Source: Comamonadaceae bacterium (lineage in GTDB: Bacteria > Pseudomonadota > Gammaproteobacteria > Burkholderiales > Burkholderiaceae_C). From it: a stretch of DNA of 41,351 nucleotides. Below are positions 16,234-24,931 of this stretch, piece by piece; position 1 is the first letter of the stretch; every line of letters begins with the position of its first letter. Location: positions 1 to 41,351 of the forward strand of contig JAIXPL010000011.1 of NCBI GenBank assembly GCA_027486255.1, read 5' to 3'. Made by a program: the position numbers and the translations under genes. The notes beneath the pieces were generated by a model. It made no database searches and was not told where the DNA came from. It was given only the letters and a program-made list of their open reading frames with translations.

Positions 16234-16527
16234 ATGAGTTCCAAACTTCTTTCCTTGACCCTCAGCACCGCCCTGGCCGCCGCCGTGGGCTTGGTCTATG
16301 CGCAGACTGGGGCTGGCGCTGCGGGGTCCGCAGACACCTCGAGCCAGAGCGACACGAGCGCCTCCCCCGCGGGTGCCGGCAGCTCGAGCGGTGCGAACGG
16401 CTCCGGCGCGGGCAGCATGGGCTCCGGCGCCACGACCACGGAGACCACCACCACCACGACACCCACACCCTCATCTCCCATGGCCACCGGCAGCGCCCCC
16501 CGCAAGCCACGCGCCGACCGCAACTAA
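16234..16527 (+). CDS. Small secreted Ser/Thr/Ala/Gly-rich hypothetical protein
   Basis: This 97-aa protein has a clear signal peptide (residues 1-23, MSSKLLSLTLSTALAAAVGL then VYA-QT). The mature part is almost entirely low complexity: Ala/Gly/Ser-rich, then a threonine tract (TTTETTTTTTPTPSSP), ending in a basic tail (RKPRADRN). ATG 16234 follows GGAG at 16222-16225 by 8 bases. I recognise no domain. It lies between waaA and an L,D-transpeptidase-like gene, so an envelope location is likely. Function is unknown. Confidence 0.75.
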   Translation: MSSKLLSLTLSTALAAAVGLVYAQTGAGAAGSADTSSQSDTSASPAGAGSSSGANGSGAGSMGSGATTTETTTTTTPTPSSPMATGSAPRKPRADRN

Positions 16528-16589
16528 AGAGGCATGGCGCCAGACGCCGGGCGCGCGGTGCCGCCCCGGTGTTTGGCTTGTTGGGATTC

Positions 16590-16616
16590 AAGGGCGGCGC
16601 AGGCCGCCTTCTTTTT
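16590..16616 (+). terminator. Probable intrinsic terminator
   Basis: GGCGGC (16593-16598) pairs with GCCGCC (16603-16608) across a GCAG loop, with flanking A and T bases and CTTTTT following. It closes the small secreted-protein gene just before the ribosome site of the next gene. The stem is short and has a bulge. Confidence 0.55.
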
Positions 16617-16630
16617 CAGGGGAGCTTGGT

Positions 16631-17299
16631 GTGCATCACGCCTTTCGATCTGGCTGGCTGGCCGGGTGGCTGTTGCTGGCTGCGTGCCTGTTGCCCTCGG
16701 CCCAGGCGGCCGATGCGGGCCTGAGCCGGGCCGCACCGGCCACACGCCAGCTGATCCAGTGGGTGCGCGCCACCCTGGACAACCAGCAACTGCCCTTCAT
16801 CGTGGTCGACAAGGCCCGTGCCCGCGCCTTCGCTTTTGAAGCCTCGGGTGCCTTGCGCGCCTCCGCGCCCGTGCTCATGGGGGCAGCGCGTGGCGATCAC
16901 AGCGTGCCTGGCATCGGCGAGCGACCGATCGCCAGCATCCAGCCCGAGGAGCGCACCACCCCGGCGGGCCGTTTCGAGGCCGAGCTGGGGCACAACGCCC
17001 AGGGCGAGGAGGTGCTCTGGGTGGACTACGAGGCCGCCGTCTCGCTGCACCGTGTGCGCGCCACCCAACCGGCCGAGCGGCGCCTGCAGCGCCTGGCGTC
17101 TGCCACGCCGGAGGACAACCGCATTTCGTATGGCTGCATCAATGTGCCTCGTGTCTTTTACGAGCAGGTGGTGCAGCCCCTGGTGGGCCGCTTTGGTGGC
17201 CGCGCCATTGTTTATGTGCTGCCCGAGGTGCTGCCCGTGAGCACGGTGTTCCCGCAGCTGGGGCGCAGGGCTGGTGTGGCGCAGGGCCTGGCTGAATGA
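16631..17299 (+). CDS. L,D-transpeptidase (YkuD)-like protein with SYGC motif
   Basis: This 222-aa exported protein has a signal peptide ending near AQA-AD (residue 27). The YkuD-like domain shows FIVVDKARARAFAFEASG (about 56-73), GARG-type substrate residues and a likely catalytic His in VSLHRV (H140). The nucleophile region is NRISYGCINVP (C169). The family consensus is SHGC(I/V)R; here the His before Gly is Tyr and the following Arg is Asn. It may still cross-link peptidoglycan or anchor proteins, or be a diverged relative. GTG 16631 is chosen because AGGGGAG (16618-16624) lies 6 bases upstream and it puts the signal peptide at the N terminus; the frame is open farther upstream but overlaps the previous gene. 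Confidence 0.8.
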   Translation: MHHAFRSGWLAGWLLLAACLLPSAQAADAGLSRAAPATRQLIQWVRATLDNQQLPFIVVDKARARAFAFEASGALRASAPVLMGAARGDHSVPGIGERPIASIQPEERTTPAGRFEAELGHNAQGEEVLWVDYEAAVSLHRVRATQPAERRLQRLASATPEDNRISYGCINVPRVFYEQVVQPLVGRFGGRAIVYVLPEVLPVSTVFPQLGRRAGVAQGLAE

Positions 17300-17333
17300 G
17301 GGGCCGCTTCAGGGGCCCGGCTCTGGTGCTGAC

Positions 17334-18677
17334 TCAGGGCTTGACCAGCAGGGTGTTGATCGGCTCCAGATCCTGCGGCACCAGCACGCCGCTGGCCTGG
17401 CGCAGGCGCAGGTTGCCGACCAGCACCTCGTAGCGGGCCACCGCGAGGTCGCGCCGGGTCTGGAACAGCTGGCTTTGTGCATCCAGCACGTCCAGGTTGA
17501 TGGTCACGCCCACCTGATAACCCAGTCGGGTGGAGTCCACCAGGCTTTGGGTTGAGAGCTCGGCCGCCTCCAGGGCGCGCACCCGGCCTTGGCTAGACAC
17601 CACGCCAAAGAAGGCCTGGCGCGTGTTCAGCGCCACGGTGCGGCGCGCACCTTCGAGGTCGGTGCGGGCGCGGTCGGCCAGGGCCAGGGTTTCGCGAATG
17701 CGGTTTTGCGTTGCATAGCCGGCGAACAGCGGCAGGTTCAGGCTCACGCCCAGCACTGCCGATTTGGTGGACGAGGACACCGTGGAGGTGAAGTTACCCT
17801 GGGGATTGCGCCCGTAGCTGTAGCTGGCGGTCAGGTCTACCGTGGGCTTGTGGCCCGCTTCGGCGCGGGCCACTTCCAGGCGGGCAATGTCGACGTTGTT
17901 CAGCGCCGCCCGTACGTTCGGATGCAGCGTCTCGGCACGCTGCACCCAGGCATTGATATCGGTCGGCGGCACGGGCGTCAGCACGGCGGGAGTCACCAAA
18001 GACAGCGGCTGGGTGCCGTTCTTGCCCACCAGTTGGTCCAGCGCAATGCGGCGCACGGTCAGGTCGTTCTCGGCCTGGATCTGGGTGGCCACAATGCGGT
18101 CGAAGCCGGCCTGCGCCTGGCGCGTATCGACAATGGTGGAGGTGCCCACTTCAAAGCGGCGCTTGGCCGCAGCCAGCTGCTCCTCCAGCGCTGCCCGCTG
18201 GGCGCGTACCGAAGCCACAGTGTCTTGTGCGGCCAGCACATCAAAGTAGGCCTGGCTGGTGCGCACGATCAGGTCCTGCTCGGCGCTTTCGAGCTGCGCC
18301 CTGGCCACCTCGACCTGCTTGGAAGCCTGGTCGAAGGCGGCCTGACTGGCTGGGTTGTACAGCGGGTGAGAGGCGCTCACGCCGGCGGTCTGGTTGGGAA
18401 AGGTCCGGCTCAGCGTGCTCGACGAAGAAATGTCAAAGTGGTTGTAGTTGGCCCCTGCCGTCACGCCAACCCTGGGCAGCACGCCGGCCTTGTTTTGCTC
18501 AGCACGCGCCAGGTTGGCCTCGTATTGAAGGCGGGCTGCCAAGTAGGTGGCATCAAAGGCGCGGGCCGATTCGTAGAGGTTCACCAGGGACTGGGCCTGA
18601 GCGCCCAGGCTAGCCCCGGCCAGCAGGGCCGCAATGACCACGGGAAGGCGCGAGAGTCCTGGCTTGGGGTGCTTCAT
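17334..18677 (-). CDS. tolC: TolC-family outer-membrane efflux channel
   Basis: This 447-aa protein has a signal peptide (MKHPKPGLSRLPVVIAALLA..., cleavage AQA-QS). Two related halves rich in coiled-coil helices match OEP repeats (LVNLYESARAFDATYLAARL, then LPLFAGYATQNRIRETLALADRA). It forms the outer-membrane/periplasmic tunnel of RND, ABC or MFS pumps and type I secretion. ATG 18677 is used because AGGA sits 5 bases upstream and the signal peptide then starts at residue 1; an upstream ATG at 18704 adds nine residues. It is last in the leftward run after pcm and the rhodanese gene, and convergent with the transpeptidase-like gene. Confidence 0.93.
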   Translation of the reverse strand: MKHPKPGLSRLPVVIAALLAGASLGAQAQSLVNLYESARAFDATYLAARLQYEANLARAEQNKAGVLPRVGVTAGANYNHFDISSSSTLSRTFPNQTAGVSASHPLYNPASQAAFDQASKQVEVARAQLESAEQDLIVRTSQAYFDVLAAQDTVASVRAQRAALEEQLAAAKRRFEVGTSTIVDTRQAQAGFDRIVATQIQAENDLTVRRIALDQLVGKNGTQPLSLVTPAVLTPVPPTDINAWVQRAETLHPNVRAALNNVDIARLEVARAEAGHKPTVDLTASYSYGRNPQGNFTSTVSSSTKSAVLGVSLNLPLFAGYATQNRIRETLALADRARTDLEGARRTVALNTRQAFFGVVSSQGRVRALEAAELSTQSLVDSTRLGYQVGVTINLDVLDAQSQLFQTRRDLAVARYEVLVGNLRLRQASGVLVPQDLEPINTLLVKP

Positions 18678-18707
18678 GGGGATCCTGGTGGGGTAACAAG
18701 ACATACA

Positions 18708-19043
18708 TCAGTAGCGGGGCACAGAGGGGTCCAGCTCGCAGGACCAAGCATCGATGCCGCCTTGCAAGTTGACCACGTCGCTAAAGCCCTGGCGCAAAAG
18801 AAATTGCGCCACGTGCTGGCTGCGCATGCCATGGTGGCACAGGCAGGCCAGGGCGGTGCCCTGCGGCAGCTCCGCCAGCCGCGCGGGCAGCTCGCCCATG
18901 GGAATGGCCAGAAGCTCGAATCCCTGGGCGCGCACCGAGGCAGTTTGCAGCTCCCAGGCTTCGCGCACGTCCAGCACCACGGGCGGCGCAGGCTGAGCGG
19001 ACAGCCAGGCGGCGAAGTCGGAGATGGGCAGCTGCGGAACCAC
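18708..19043 (-). CDS. Single-domain rhodanese-like protein
   Basis: This protein of about 111 aa contains one rhodanese domain. The catalytic loop is CHHGMRS (C69 from the GTG start), preceded by VVLDVREAWE and followed by GFSDVVNLQGGIDAWS. Rhodaneses move sulfane sulfur or act as persulfide carriers. The frame is open further upstream, but that part overlaps pcm; GTG 19043 or TTG 19049 are plausible starts and neither has a strong ribosome site. It lies between pcm and tolC, an arrangement I recall as common in betaproteobacteria. Confidence 0.87.
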   Translation of the reverse strand: MVPQLPISDFAAWLSAQPAPPVVLDVREAWELQTASVRAQGFELLAIPMGELPARLAELPQGTALACLCHHGMRSQHVAQFLLRQGFSDVVNLQGGIDAWSCELDPSVPRY

Positions 19044-19063
19044 GGGCAAGCTCAGTGCGGCGC

Positions 19064-19735
19064 TTAAAAGCTGAAGGCCGAGGGTTCGGCAAAGCCCTGC
19101 AGGCGCGGGGCGATGGTTTCCCAGTCCTGGGTCACTCGCCAGGCCGAATCGCTCACGCGGGTCACGATGGTGGCGCACATCACCGGATCGGTGCCCACGA
19201 TGGCGGCCAGCCGGCCACCGACCTTGAGCTGCGCTTTGAGGGCCTCGGGCACTTCGGCCACGGAGCCGCTGAGCAGGATCACGTCAAAGGGGCCTGCGGC
19301 CTCCCCGCCCAGGGGCAGGGAGCCGTCGCGCTGCAGCACCTGGGCATTGTGGATGCCGGCCCTTTGCAGGTTCTCAAGGGCCAGGGCTGCGAGGCCCGGA
19401 TCGATCTCCAGGCTCAGCACCTGCTGGGCACGGTGGGCCAGCAGGGCTGCCATGTAGCCGGTGCCGGCGCCGATTTCCAGCACCTTCTCGTGCTTTTGCA
19501 CGGCCAGGTCCTGCAGCAGGCGGGCCTCGACCTTGGGCGAGAGCATGCACTGGCTGGGGTGGGTCTGCGGCGGCAGCGGAATCTCCAGGTCGGCAAAAGC
19601 CAGGGACTTGTGCGCCAGCGGCACGAAGTCTTCACGCTTGATCACGGCCAGCAGGGACAGCACCTGGGTGTCCAGAACCTCCCAGGGGCGGATCTGTTGC
19701 TCGATCATGTTGAAGCGCGCTTGTTCGTAGTTCAT
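19064..19735 (-). CDS. pcm: Protein-L-isoaspartate O-methyltransferase family protein
   Basis: This 223-aa SAM-dependent methyltransferase has the PCMT signature. Motif I is VLEIGAGTGY (85-94), the acidic SAM-ribose residue is in LSLEIDPGLAA, and the pre-motif THPSQCMLSP matches the family TISQPYM-type segment only loosely. Pcm enzymes start repair of isoaspartyl residues in aged proteins. The divergent substrate segment means it may be a paralogue with another role. It sits 48 bp after the RND pump gene, same strand, and upstream of the rhodanese and tolC genes. Confidence 0.85.
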   Translation of the reverse strand: MNYEQARFNMIEQQIRPWEVLDTQVLSLLAVIKREDFVPLAHKSLAFADLEIPLPPQTHPSQCMLSPKVEARLLQDLAVQKHEKVLEIGAGTGYMAALLAHRAQQVLSLEIDPGLAALALENLQRAGIHNAQVLQRDGSLPLGGEAAGPFDVILLSGSVAEVPEALKAQLKVGGRLAAIVGTDPVMCATIVTRVSDSAWRVTQDWETIAPRLQGFAEPSAFSF

Positions 19736-19783
19736 GGCAGACGGATTCTTGTGGGTCGGGGGGGCGGAGCCAAAGCCTGAATT

Positions 19784-22700
19784 TTAGCGAGGGGTCTGTG
19801 TCGGGTCGGACAAGCTGCCCGGCCCCGGGGTGCTGCCGCCCAGGCGGCGGCGCAGCCAGGCGGCCAGATCGTCCAGGTAGCAGTAGGCCACGGGCACCAC
19901 CACCAGGGTCAGCAGCGAGGAGGTGATGACGCCGCCGATCACAGCCTGGCCCATGGGCGCGCGCTGCTCCGAGCCTTCGGTGAGTGCAAAGGCCAGGGGC
20001 ACCATGCCGAAGATCATGGCCAGCGTGGTCATGAGGATGGGGCGCAGCCTCACCTTGGCCGCCATGAGCAGGGCCTCGGCCCGCTCCATGCCGCCTTCGC
20101 GCAGCCGGATGGCGAAGTCCACCAGCAAGATGGCGTTCTTGGTCACCAAGCCCATGAGCATGACGATGCCGATGATGGAGAACATCGACAGGGTGGAGCC
20201 GAAAAAGAGCAGGGCCAGCACCACCCCGATGAGCGTGAGCGGCAGCGAGGTCATCAGCGCCACTGGCTGCAGGAAGCTCTTGAACTGGCTGGCCAGGATC
20301 ATGTAGATAAAGAGCACGGCCAGCAGCAGGGAAGAAACCGCATAGCCGAAGGACTCCTGCATGCTCTTGGTAGAGCCGCCAAAGCGCCAGCGGTAGCCTG
20401 GGGCGAAGCTCACCTGCTCGAGCTGGGCGCGGATGTCGGCCGAGACCTCGCCCACGGCGCGGCCATACACATTGGCCGTGACCGAGACCTCGCGCGCGAG
20501 GTCGCGGCGGTTGATCTGGTTGGGCCCGGTGGATTCGCGCACCTGCGCCACCTGGTTCAGGCGCACGGGGCGCCCGTCGCTGCCGCTGGCCAGTGGCAGG
20601 CGGTCGAGGTCGCTCGAGGTGGTGCGGGCCTGCGGAGGCAGGCGCACGTTGATGTCGTAGGTCTGGTCGTCCGGGGCGCGCCAGGTACCCACCGCCTGGC
20701 CGGCCACCAGGGTGCGCAGGCCAGAGGCCACCTGACCGACCGAGAGGCCCAGGTCGGAGGCGGCCTGGCGGTTCACGGCCACCTCGAGCGTGGGCTTGTC
20801 GGGCTTGACGCTGGAGTCCAGGTCCACCAGGCCGGGGATGCCGGCGATGCGCTGCTTGACCTCCTGGGACAGGCGTTCGAGCTCCTTGAGGTCGGGGCCT
20901 TGCAGTGAGAACTCGATCTGTTTGTTGCCGCCCACGCTGTCGGTCAGGCCCACCAGCGTGACCGTGATGCCCGGCACCTGCGCCAGGCGCTGGCGCAGCA
21001 CCGCCGACATGGCATCGGCGCTGCGGTTTCTCTGGGCGCGGTCCACCAGGCGCACGTAGATGCTGGCGTACATCTTGCCCTGCGCGTTGCCGCTGTTGAG
21101 GGTGGTCACGGTGTAGCGCACCTCGGGGAACTCGCGCAGGATGGCGTCGACCTGCCGGGCCTTGGCCTCTGTGGCCTCCAGCGAGGAGCCCACCGGGGTG
21201 TAGAAGTTCACCGTGGTTTCGGAATAGTCGGCCTTGGGCACGAACTCGGTGCCCAGTAGCGGCAGCATGAAGAGGCTGGTCACGAAGACCAGCACGGCCA
21301 TCGCCAGGGTCTTGCCCTTGTGCACCAGTGACCAGCGCAGGATGGACTGGTAGCCGTCCGCCAGGCGGTCGGTGGCGCGGTCGAAGGCGCGCGTGATGCG
21401 CCCCAGGCTGCGGTCGTACCAGCCGGTGCCCGGGGGCTTGCCATGTGCATCGATGGCCGGGTCATGCCACACCGAGGAGAGCATGGGGTCGAGCGTGAAG
21501 CTCACGAACATGGAGATCAGCACGGCGGCCACGATGGTGATGCCGAACTCATGGAAGAACTTGCCGATGATGCCGCCCATGAAGCCGATCGGCAGGAACA
21601 CGGCCACGATGGAGAAGGTGGTGGCCAGCACCGCCAGGCCAATTTCCTGGGTGCCGTCCAGCGAGGCCTGCCAGGCGCTCTTGCCCATCTTCACATGGCG
21701 CACGATGTTCTCGCGCACCACGATGGCGTCGTCGATCAAGAGGCCCACACACAGGCTCAGCGCCATCAGCGTGACCATGTTGATGGAAAAGCCAAAAGCG
21801 TGCATGAACAAGAAGGTGCCGATGATGGAGATCGGCAGCGTCAGACCCGTGATGACCGTGGAGCGCCAGGAGTTCAGGAATAAAAAGACGATGAGCACCG
21901 TGAGCACGGCGCCCTCGATGAGGGTGCGCCGCACGTTGTCCACGGCCACGCGGATGGGCCGTGAGGTGTCGATCACAGGTTCGAGCCGCACGCCTGGCGG
22001 CAGCTCCGCCCGGATGTCAGCCAGCGCCCGGTTCAGGCCGGTGACCACCTCGATGGTGTTTTCGTCCTGGGCTTTCTGCACGTTCAGCAGCAGCGTGCGC
22101 TCGCCATTGCGCAGCGCCAGCGACTCCAGCTCCTGCGGGCCGTCCTGCACCGTGGCCACCTGGCCGAGCGTGATGGCTGCACCGCCACGCCGCGCCACGA
22201 TGAGCCGCGCAAAGTCTTCCGGGCGCTTCAGACGCGCCTCAATGGTGACCGTGCGCTCCTGCGTCAGCGAGCGGATGGCGCCCAGCGGCAGGTCCTGGTT
22301 CTCACTGCGCACGGCATTGGCCACCTGCTCTGCACTCACGCCCAGGGCCTCCATGGCCTGGGGCTTGAGGTAAATGTTGATCTCGCGCCGGGTGCCGCCC
22401 ACCAGGGTCACCGAGCCCACGCCGCGCACGTTTTCCAGCCGCTTCTTGAGCACCTGGTCGGCCCAGTTGGTGAGTGCCACCGGGCTACTCGAGAGCGGGG
22501 AGGCGCCTGCAGCCTGGTTGGCCACACCCTCAGGCACCACCGCCACCGCCCAGACGGCGCGGCTGGCCGGGTCGAATCGCAGTACGCGCGGCTCCTTGAC
22601 CTCGGTGCGCAGGCTCGGGCGCACAGCCGCCACCTTCTCGCGCACGTCGTCGGCGGCCTTGCGCCCGTCCATGTGCAGCTGAAACTCGATGATCACCACG

Positions 22701-22966
22701 GCGCTGCCTTCGTAGCTGCGCGAGGTCAGGGTGTTGATGCCGGCGATCGAGTTCACACCCTCTTCAAGTTTCTTGGTCACCTCGCTCTCGACGATCTCGG
22801 GCGAGGCCCCGGGGTACTCGGCCGTGACCACCACCACCGGGAAGTCGATGTTGGGGAACTGGTCCACCTTCAGGCGCTGGTAGGAGAACAGGCCCAGCAC
22901 CACGATGGCCAGCATGACCATGGTGGCAAAGACGGGGTTGTTCAGGCTGACGCGGGTGAACCACAT
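19784..22966 (-). CDS. RND-family multidrug efflux permease (AcrB/HAE1 type)
   Basis: This 1060-aa inner-membrane proton-driven exporter has twelve predicted helices and two large periplasmic loops. It begins MWFTRVSLNNPVFATMVMLA. The TM4 proton-relay pair is D412-D413 (CVGLLIDDAIVVREN). Other landmarks are FPNIDFPVVVV, PVDTSRPI-like loop residues and the second-half GLVTKNAILLVDFA. Length matches HAE1 pumps (about 1030-1060). It follows the adaptor gene by 54 bp. Drug range cannot be inferred. tolC lies downstream on the same strand and is the obvious outer-membrane partner. Confidence 0.95.
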   Translation of the reverse strand: MWFTRVSLNNPVFATMVMLAIVVLGLFSYQRLKVDQFPNIDFPVVVVTAEYPGASPEIVESEVTKKLEEGVNSIAGINTLTSRSYEGSAVVIIEFQLHMDGRKAADDVREKVAAVRPSLRTEVKEPRVLRFDPASRAVWAVAVVPEGVANQAAGASPLSSSPVALTNWADQVLKKRLENVRGVGSVTLVGGTRREINIYLKPQAMEALGVSAEQVANAVRSENQDLPLGAIRSLTQERTVTIEARLKRPEDFARLIVARRGGAAITLGQVATVQDGPQELESLALRNGERTLLLNVQKAQDENTIEVVTGLNRALADIRAELPPGVRLEPVIDTSRPIRVAVDNVRRTLIEGAVLTVLIVFLFLNSWRSTVITGLTLPISIIGTFLFMHAFGFSINMVTLMALSLCVGLLIDDAIVVRENIVRHVKMGKSAWQASLDGTQEIGLAVLATTFSIVAVFLPIGFMGGIIGKFFHEFGITIVAAVLISMFVSFTLDPMLSSVWHDPAIDAHGKPPGTGWYDRSLGRITRAFDRATDRLADGYQSILRWSLVHKGKTLAMAVLVFVTSLFMLPLLGTEFVPKADYSETTVNFYTPVGSSLEATEAKARQVDAILREFPEVRYTVTTLNSGNAQGKMYASIYVRLVDRAQRNRSADAMSAVLRQRLAQVPGITVTLVGLTDSVGGNKQIEFSLQGPDLKELERLSQEVKQRIAGIPGLVDLDSSVKPDKPTLEVAVNRQAASDLGLSVGQVASGLRTLVAGQAVGTWRAPDDQTYDINVRLPPQARTTSSDLDRLPLASGSDGRPVRLNQVAQVRESTGPNQINRRDLAREVSVTANVYGRAVGEVSADIRAQLEQVSFAPGYRWRFGGSTKSMQESFGYAVSSLLLAVLFIYMILASQFKSFLQPVALMTSLPLTLIGVVLALLFFGSTLSMFSIIGIVMLMGLVTKNAILLVDFAIRLREGGMERAEALLMAAKVRLRPILMTTLAMIFGMVPLAFALTEGSEQRAPMGQAVIGGVITSSLLTLVVVPVAYCYLDDLAAWLRRRLGGSTPGPGSLSDPTQTPR

Positions 22967-23020
22967 GGCAAGGCGTCTTTCTTCAGGCGGCCAGTGCTGC
23001 GGGCGTTGGGCGGCGCAGGG

Positions 23021-24181
23021 TCATGGGGCAGGGCGGGCCGCTTCGGTGCTGCTGTTGCCGCGCAGTTGCGTCAGACGCAGGGGCAGGCCCTCGCGCAGCG
23101 CGCCCACCGAGCCGCGCAGCACCTGGCTGCCAGCCGGCAGGTCGATCTCGACCATCTCCTCGCCCGCCACCCGGCCGCGTGCGCCAGGGCTCACCGTGCG
23201 GTGCCGCACCTGGCCCTCGGCCAGCAATTGCACATAGGGCTGGGCCTTGTCCACCCGCAGTGCTGACACCGGCACCGCCAGCACCTGGCGCTGGCCCGTG
23301 CCCAGCGTGCCTTCGGCAAACAGGCCCTGGCGCAGGGGCAGGGCCTGCGCGCTGGGCTCTATGCTCAGGTAGGCCAGCACGCTGCGGCTGGCGGCCTGCG
23401 CGCTGGGGTTGATGCGCACCAGGCTTGCGCTCACCGTTTGGGGGCTGCCTTCCAGACGCAGCTCGGCGCGCTGGCCGATGCGCAGCTGCAGCGATTCGGC
23501 CGCGCCCACGCTGGCCTCGAGCTCCAGGCGGCGGGTGTCCACGATCTCCAGCACCCGCGCGTCCACGGCCAGGCGCTCGCCCGGCTGGGCCAGGCGCTGC
23601 GACACCAGGCCTGAGAGCGGCGCGCGCAGGGTCGTGTCGTCCAGGCTCTTGCGCGCCACGTCGGCCGCGGCCAGGGCCGCGCGGTGGTTGGCCTGGGCGG
23701 CCTGCAGGTTGGCCACCGAGGTGTCCAGGGCGGTGCGCGAGATGAAATTCTGCTCAACCAGGGCCTTGTTGTTGTCGAACTGGCGCTGGGCAATGTCGAG
23801 CTGGGCCCGCGCGCTTTCGGCCTGCTGCTGGGCCTGTTGCAGCCGGGCGCTGTACTCGGCCGGATCAATGCGGGCCAGCACCTGGCCCGCCTTCACCGGA
23901 TCGCCCTCGCGCACGCTCAGGCCCTGCAGCTCACCAGCTACGCGGGCCTTCACCAGGGCCGAGTCCACTGCCTTGAGCGTGCCCGACAGCGGCAGCCCCA
24001 GGTCCATGGCCTGGGGCGCCAGGGTGATCAGGTCGGTGGGGGCGAGCTCGGCGCCCGCTGCGGGCGCCGCTGCCGGCGCCAGGGCCTGCTGGCGCTTCTG
24101 CAGCACGCGGACCACAGCCAGCGCCAGGCCCAGCAATACCAGGGCCACGAGGGTCCAGCGCAGGGATCGCTTGAATGTCAT
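23021..24181 (-). CDS. RND periplasmic adaptor (membrane fusion protein)
   Basis: This 386-aa HlyD/AcrA-like protein has an N-terminal signal anchor (about 9-27) with no lipobox cysteine. The lipoyl halves are SALVKARVAGELQGLSVREGDPVKAGQVLARID and TLRAPLSGLVSQRLAQPGE around a coiled-coil hairpin (about 115-195), followed by beta-barrel and membrane-proximal parts. It links the RND pump to TolC. AAGGA lies 5 bases before the ATG, and the start overlaps the tetR stop (ATGA), so it is translated with the regulator. Confidence 0.93.
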   Translation of the reverse strand: MTFKRSLRWTLVALVLLGLALAVVRVLQKRQQALAPAAAPAAGAELAPTDLITLAPQAMDLGLPLSGTLKAVDSALVKARVAGELQGLSVREGDPVKAGQVLARIDPAEYSARLQQAQQQAESARAQLDIAQRQFDNNKALVEQNFISRTALDTSVANLQAAQANHRAALAAADVARKSLDDTTLRAPLSGLVSQRLAQPGERLAVDARVLEIVDTRRLELEASVGAAESLQLRIGQRAELRLEGSPQTVSASLVRINPSAQAASRSVLAYLSIEPSAQALPLRQGLFAEGTLGTGQRQVLAVPVSALRVDKAQPYVQLLAEGQVRHRTVSPGARGRVAGEEMVEIDLPAGSQVLRGSVGALREGLPLRLTQLRGNSSTEAARPAP

Positions 24182-24867
24182 GCTCGTCCTTCGGGGGAGG
24201 GGGGCGAGGCAGGCGAGGCCGCCAGCCCGCGGGCGACGATGTCAGCCTGCTCGTTCAGGTAGGCCACGGGGTCCAGCACCTGAGTGCTTGCCGTGCACAC
24301 ACTGGCCGAGTGCTGCGACAGGGCCAGGAAGATCATGGTGGAGACCACGCCATGCACGGCGTGGTCGATGTGGACCGGGCGGAACTCGCCGCGCTCAATG
24401 CCACGATGCAGGATGCGGCCCAGGATGGCATGGCCCGGCGCCACCACCTCCTGCTGAAAGAACTCGGCGATCTCCGGGAAGTTGCCGCCTTCACTCATCA
24501 TCAATTTGCTGATGCCCGAGGCCTGCGTCGCGCCCACGCGCTCCCACCAGCTGAGCATGGCGTAGCGCAGCAACTGGGCGCTGCTGCCGGAGAAATGGTC
24601 GAACTCGGCATTCCACTCCTGGAAGCGCCCCGAAATGTTGTGCCGCACCACCGCCTTGAACAGCTCCACCTTGCTGGGAAAGTAGAGGAAGACCGTGCCC
24701 TTGGACACGCCGGCGCGGGCCGCCACCTCTTCCATGCGCGTGGCGGCAAAGCCTTTTTCCACGAACAGCGCCAGCGCCGCCTCCAGCAGCTCGCCGGGGC
24801 GGGCATCCTTGCGGCGTTCGCGGCGCGGTGCGTCGTCACGCGGGGAGAGGGCGGGAGAGGGAAGCAA
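24178..24867 (-). CDS. TetR/AcrR-family repressor of the RND operon
   Basis: This 229-aa protein has an N-terminal TetR helix-turn-helix (about 20-75; LLEAALALFVEKGFAATRMEEVAARAGVSKGTVFLYFPSK) and a helical ligand domain. It is the first gene of tetR-adaptor-pump and overlaps the adaptor gene by 4 bp, so it most likely represses its own operon and is released by pump substrates. The apparent start is TTG 24867, since no in-frame ATG or GTG precedes the DNA-binding domain; no ribosome site is obvious, so the exact start is uncertain. Confidence 0.9.
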   Translation of the reverse strand: MLPSPALSPRDDAPRRERRKDARPGELLEAALALFVEKGFAATRMEEVAARAGVSKGTVFLYFPSKVELFKAVVRHNISGRFQEWNAEFDHFSGSSAQLLRYAMLSWWERVGATQASGISKLMMSEGGNFPEIAEFFQQEVVAPGHAILGRILHRGIERGEFRPVHIDHAVHGVVSTMIFLALSQHSASVCTASTQVLDPVAYLNEQADIVARGLAASPASPPSPEGRA

Positions 24868-24878
24868 GGATGTGCTAG

Positions 24879-24897
24879 CTAATGACTGGCGGGTTAG
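24879..24897. promoter_or_regulatory. Possible TetR operator region
   Basis: The 64-bp gap between tetR and the YdcF-like gene is locally AT-richer. It contains CTAA-N11-TTAG (24879-24897) inside CTAATGACTGGCGGGTTAG, with an imperfect TAATG repeat just after. Position suits autoregulation, but the dyad is short and imperfect. Confidence 0.3.
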
Positions 24898-24931
24898 TAA
24901 TGTAGTCTGTCCGCGGCAAGGGGGTCAAGGT

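Noticed and set aside
17300..17333. Terminator between the transpeptidase-like gene and tolC
   Set aside because: No stable stem with a T run could be found in the 34-bp convergent gap.
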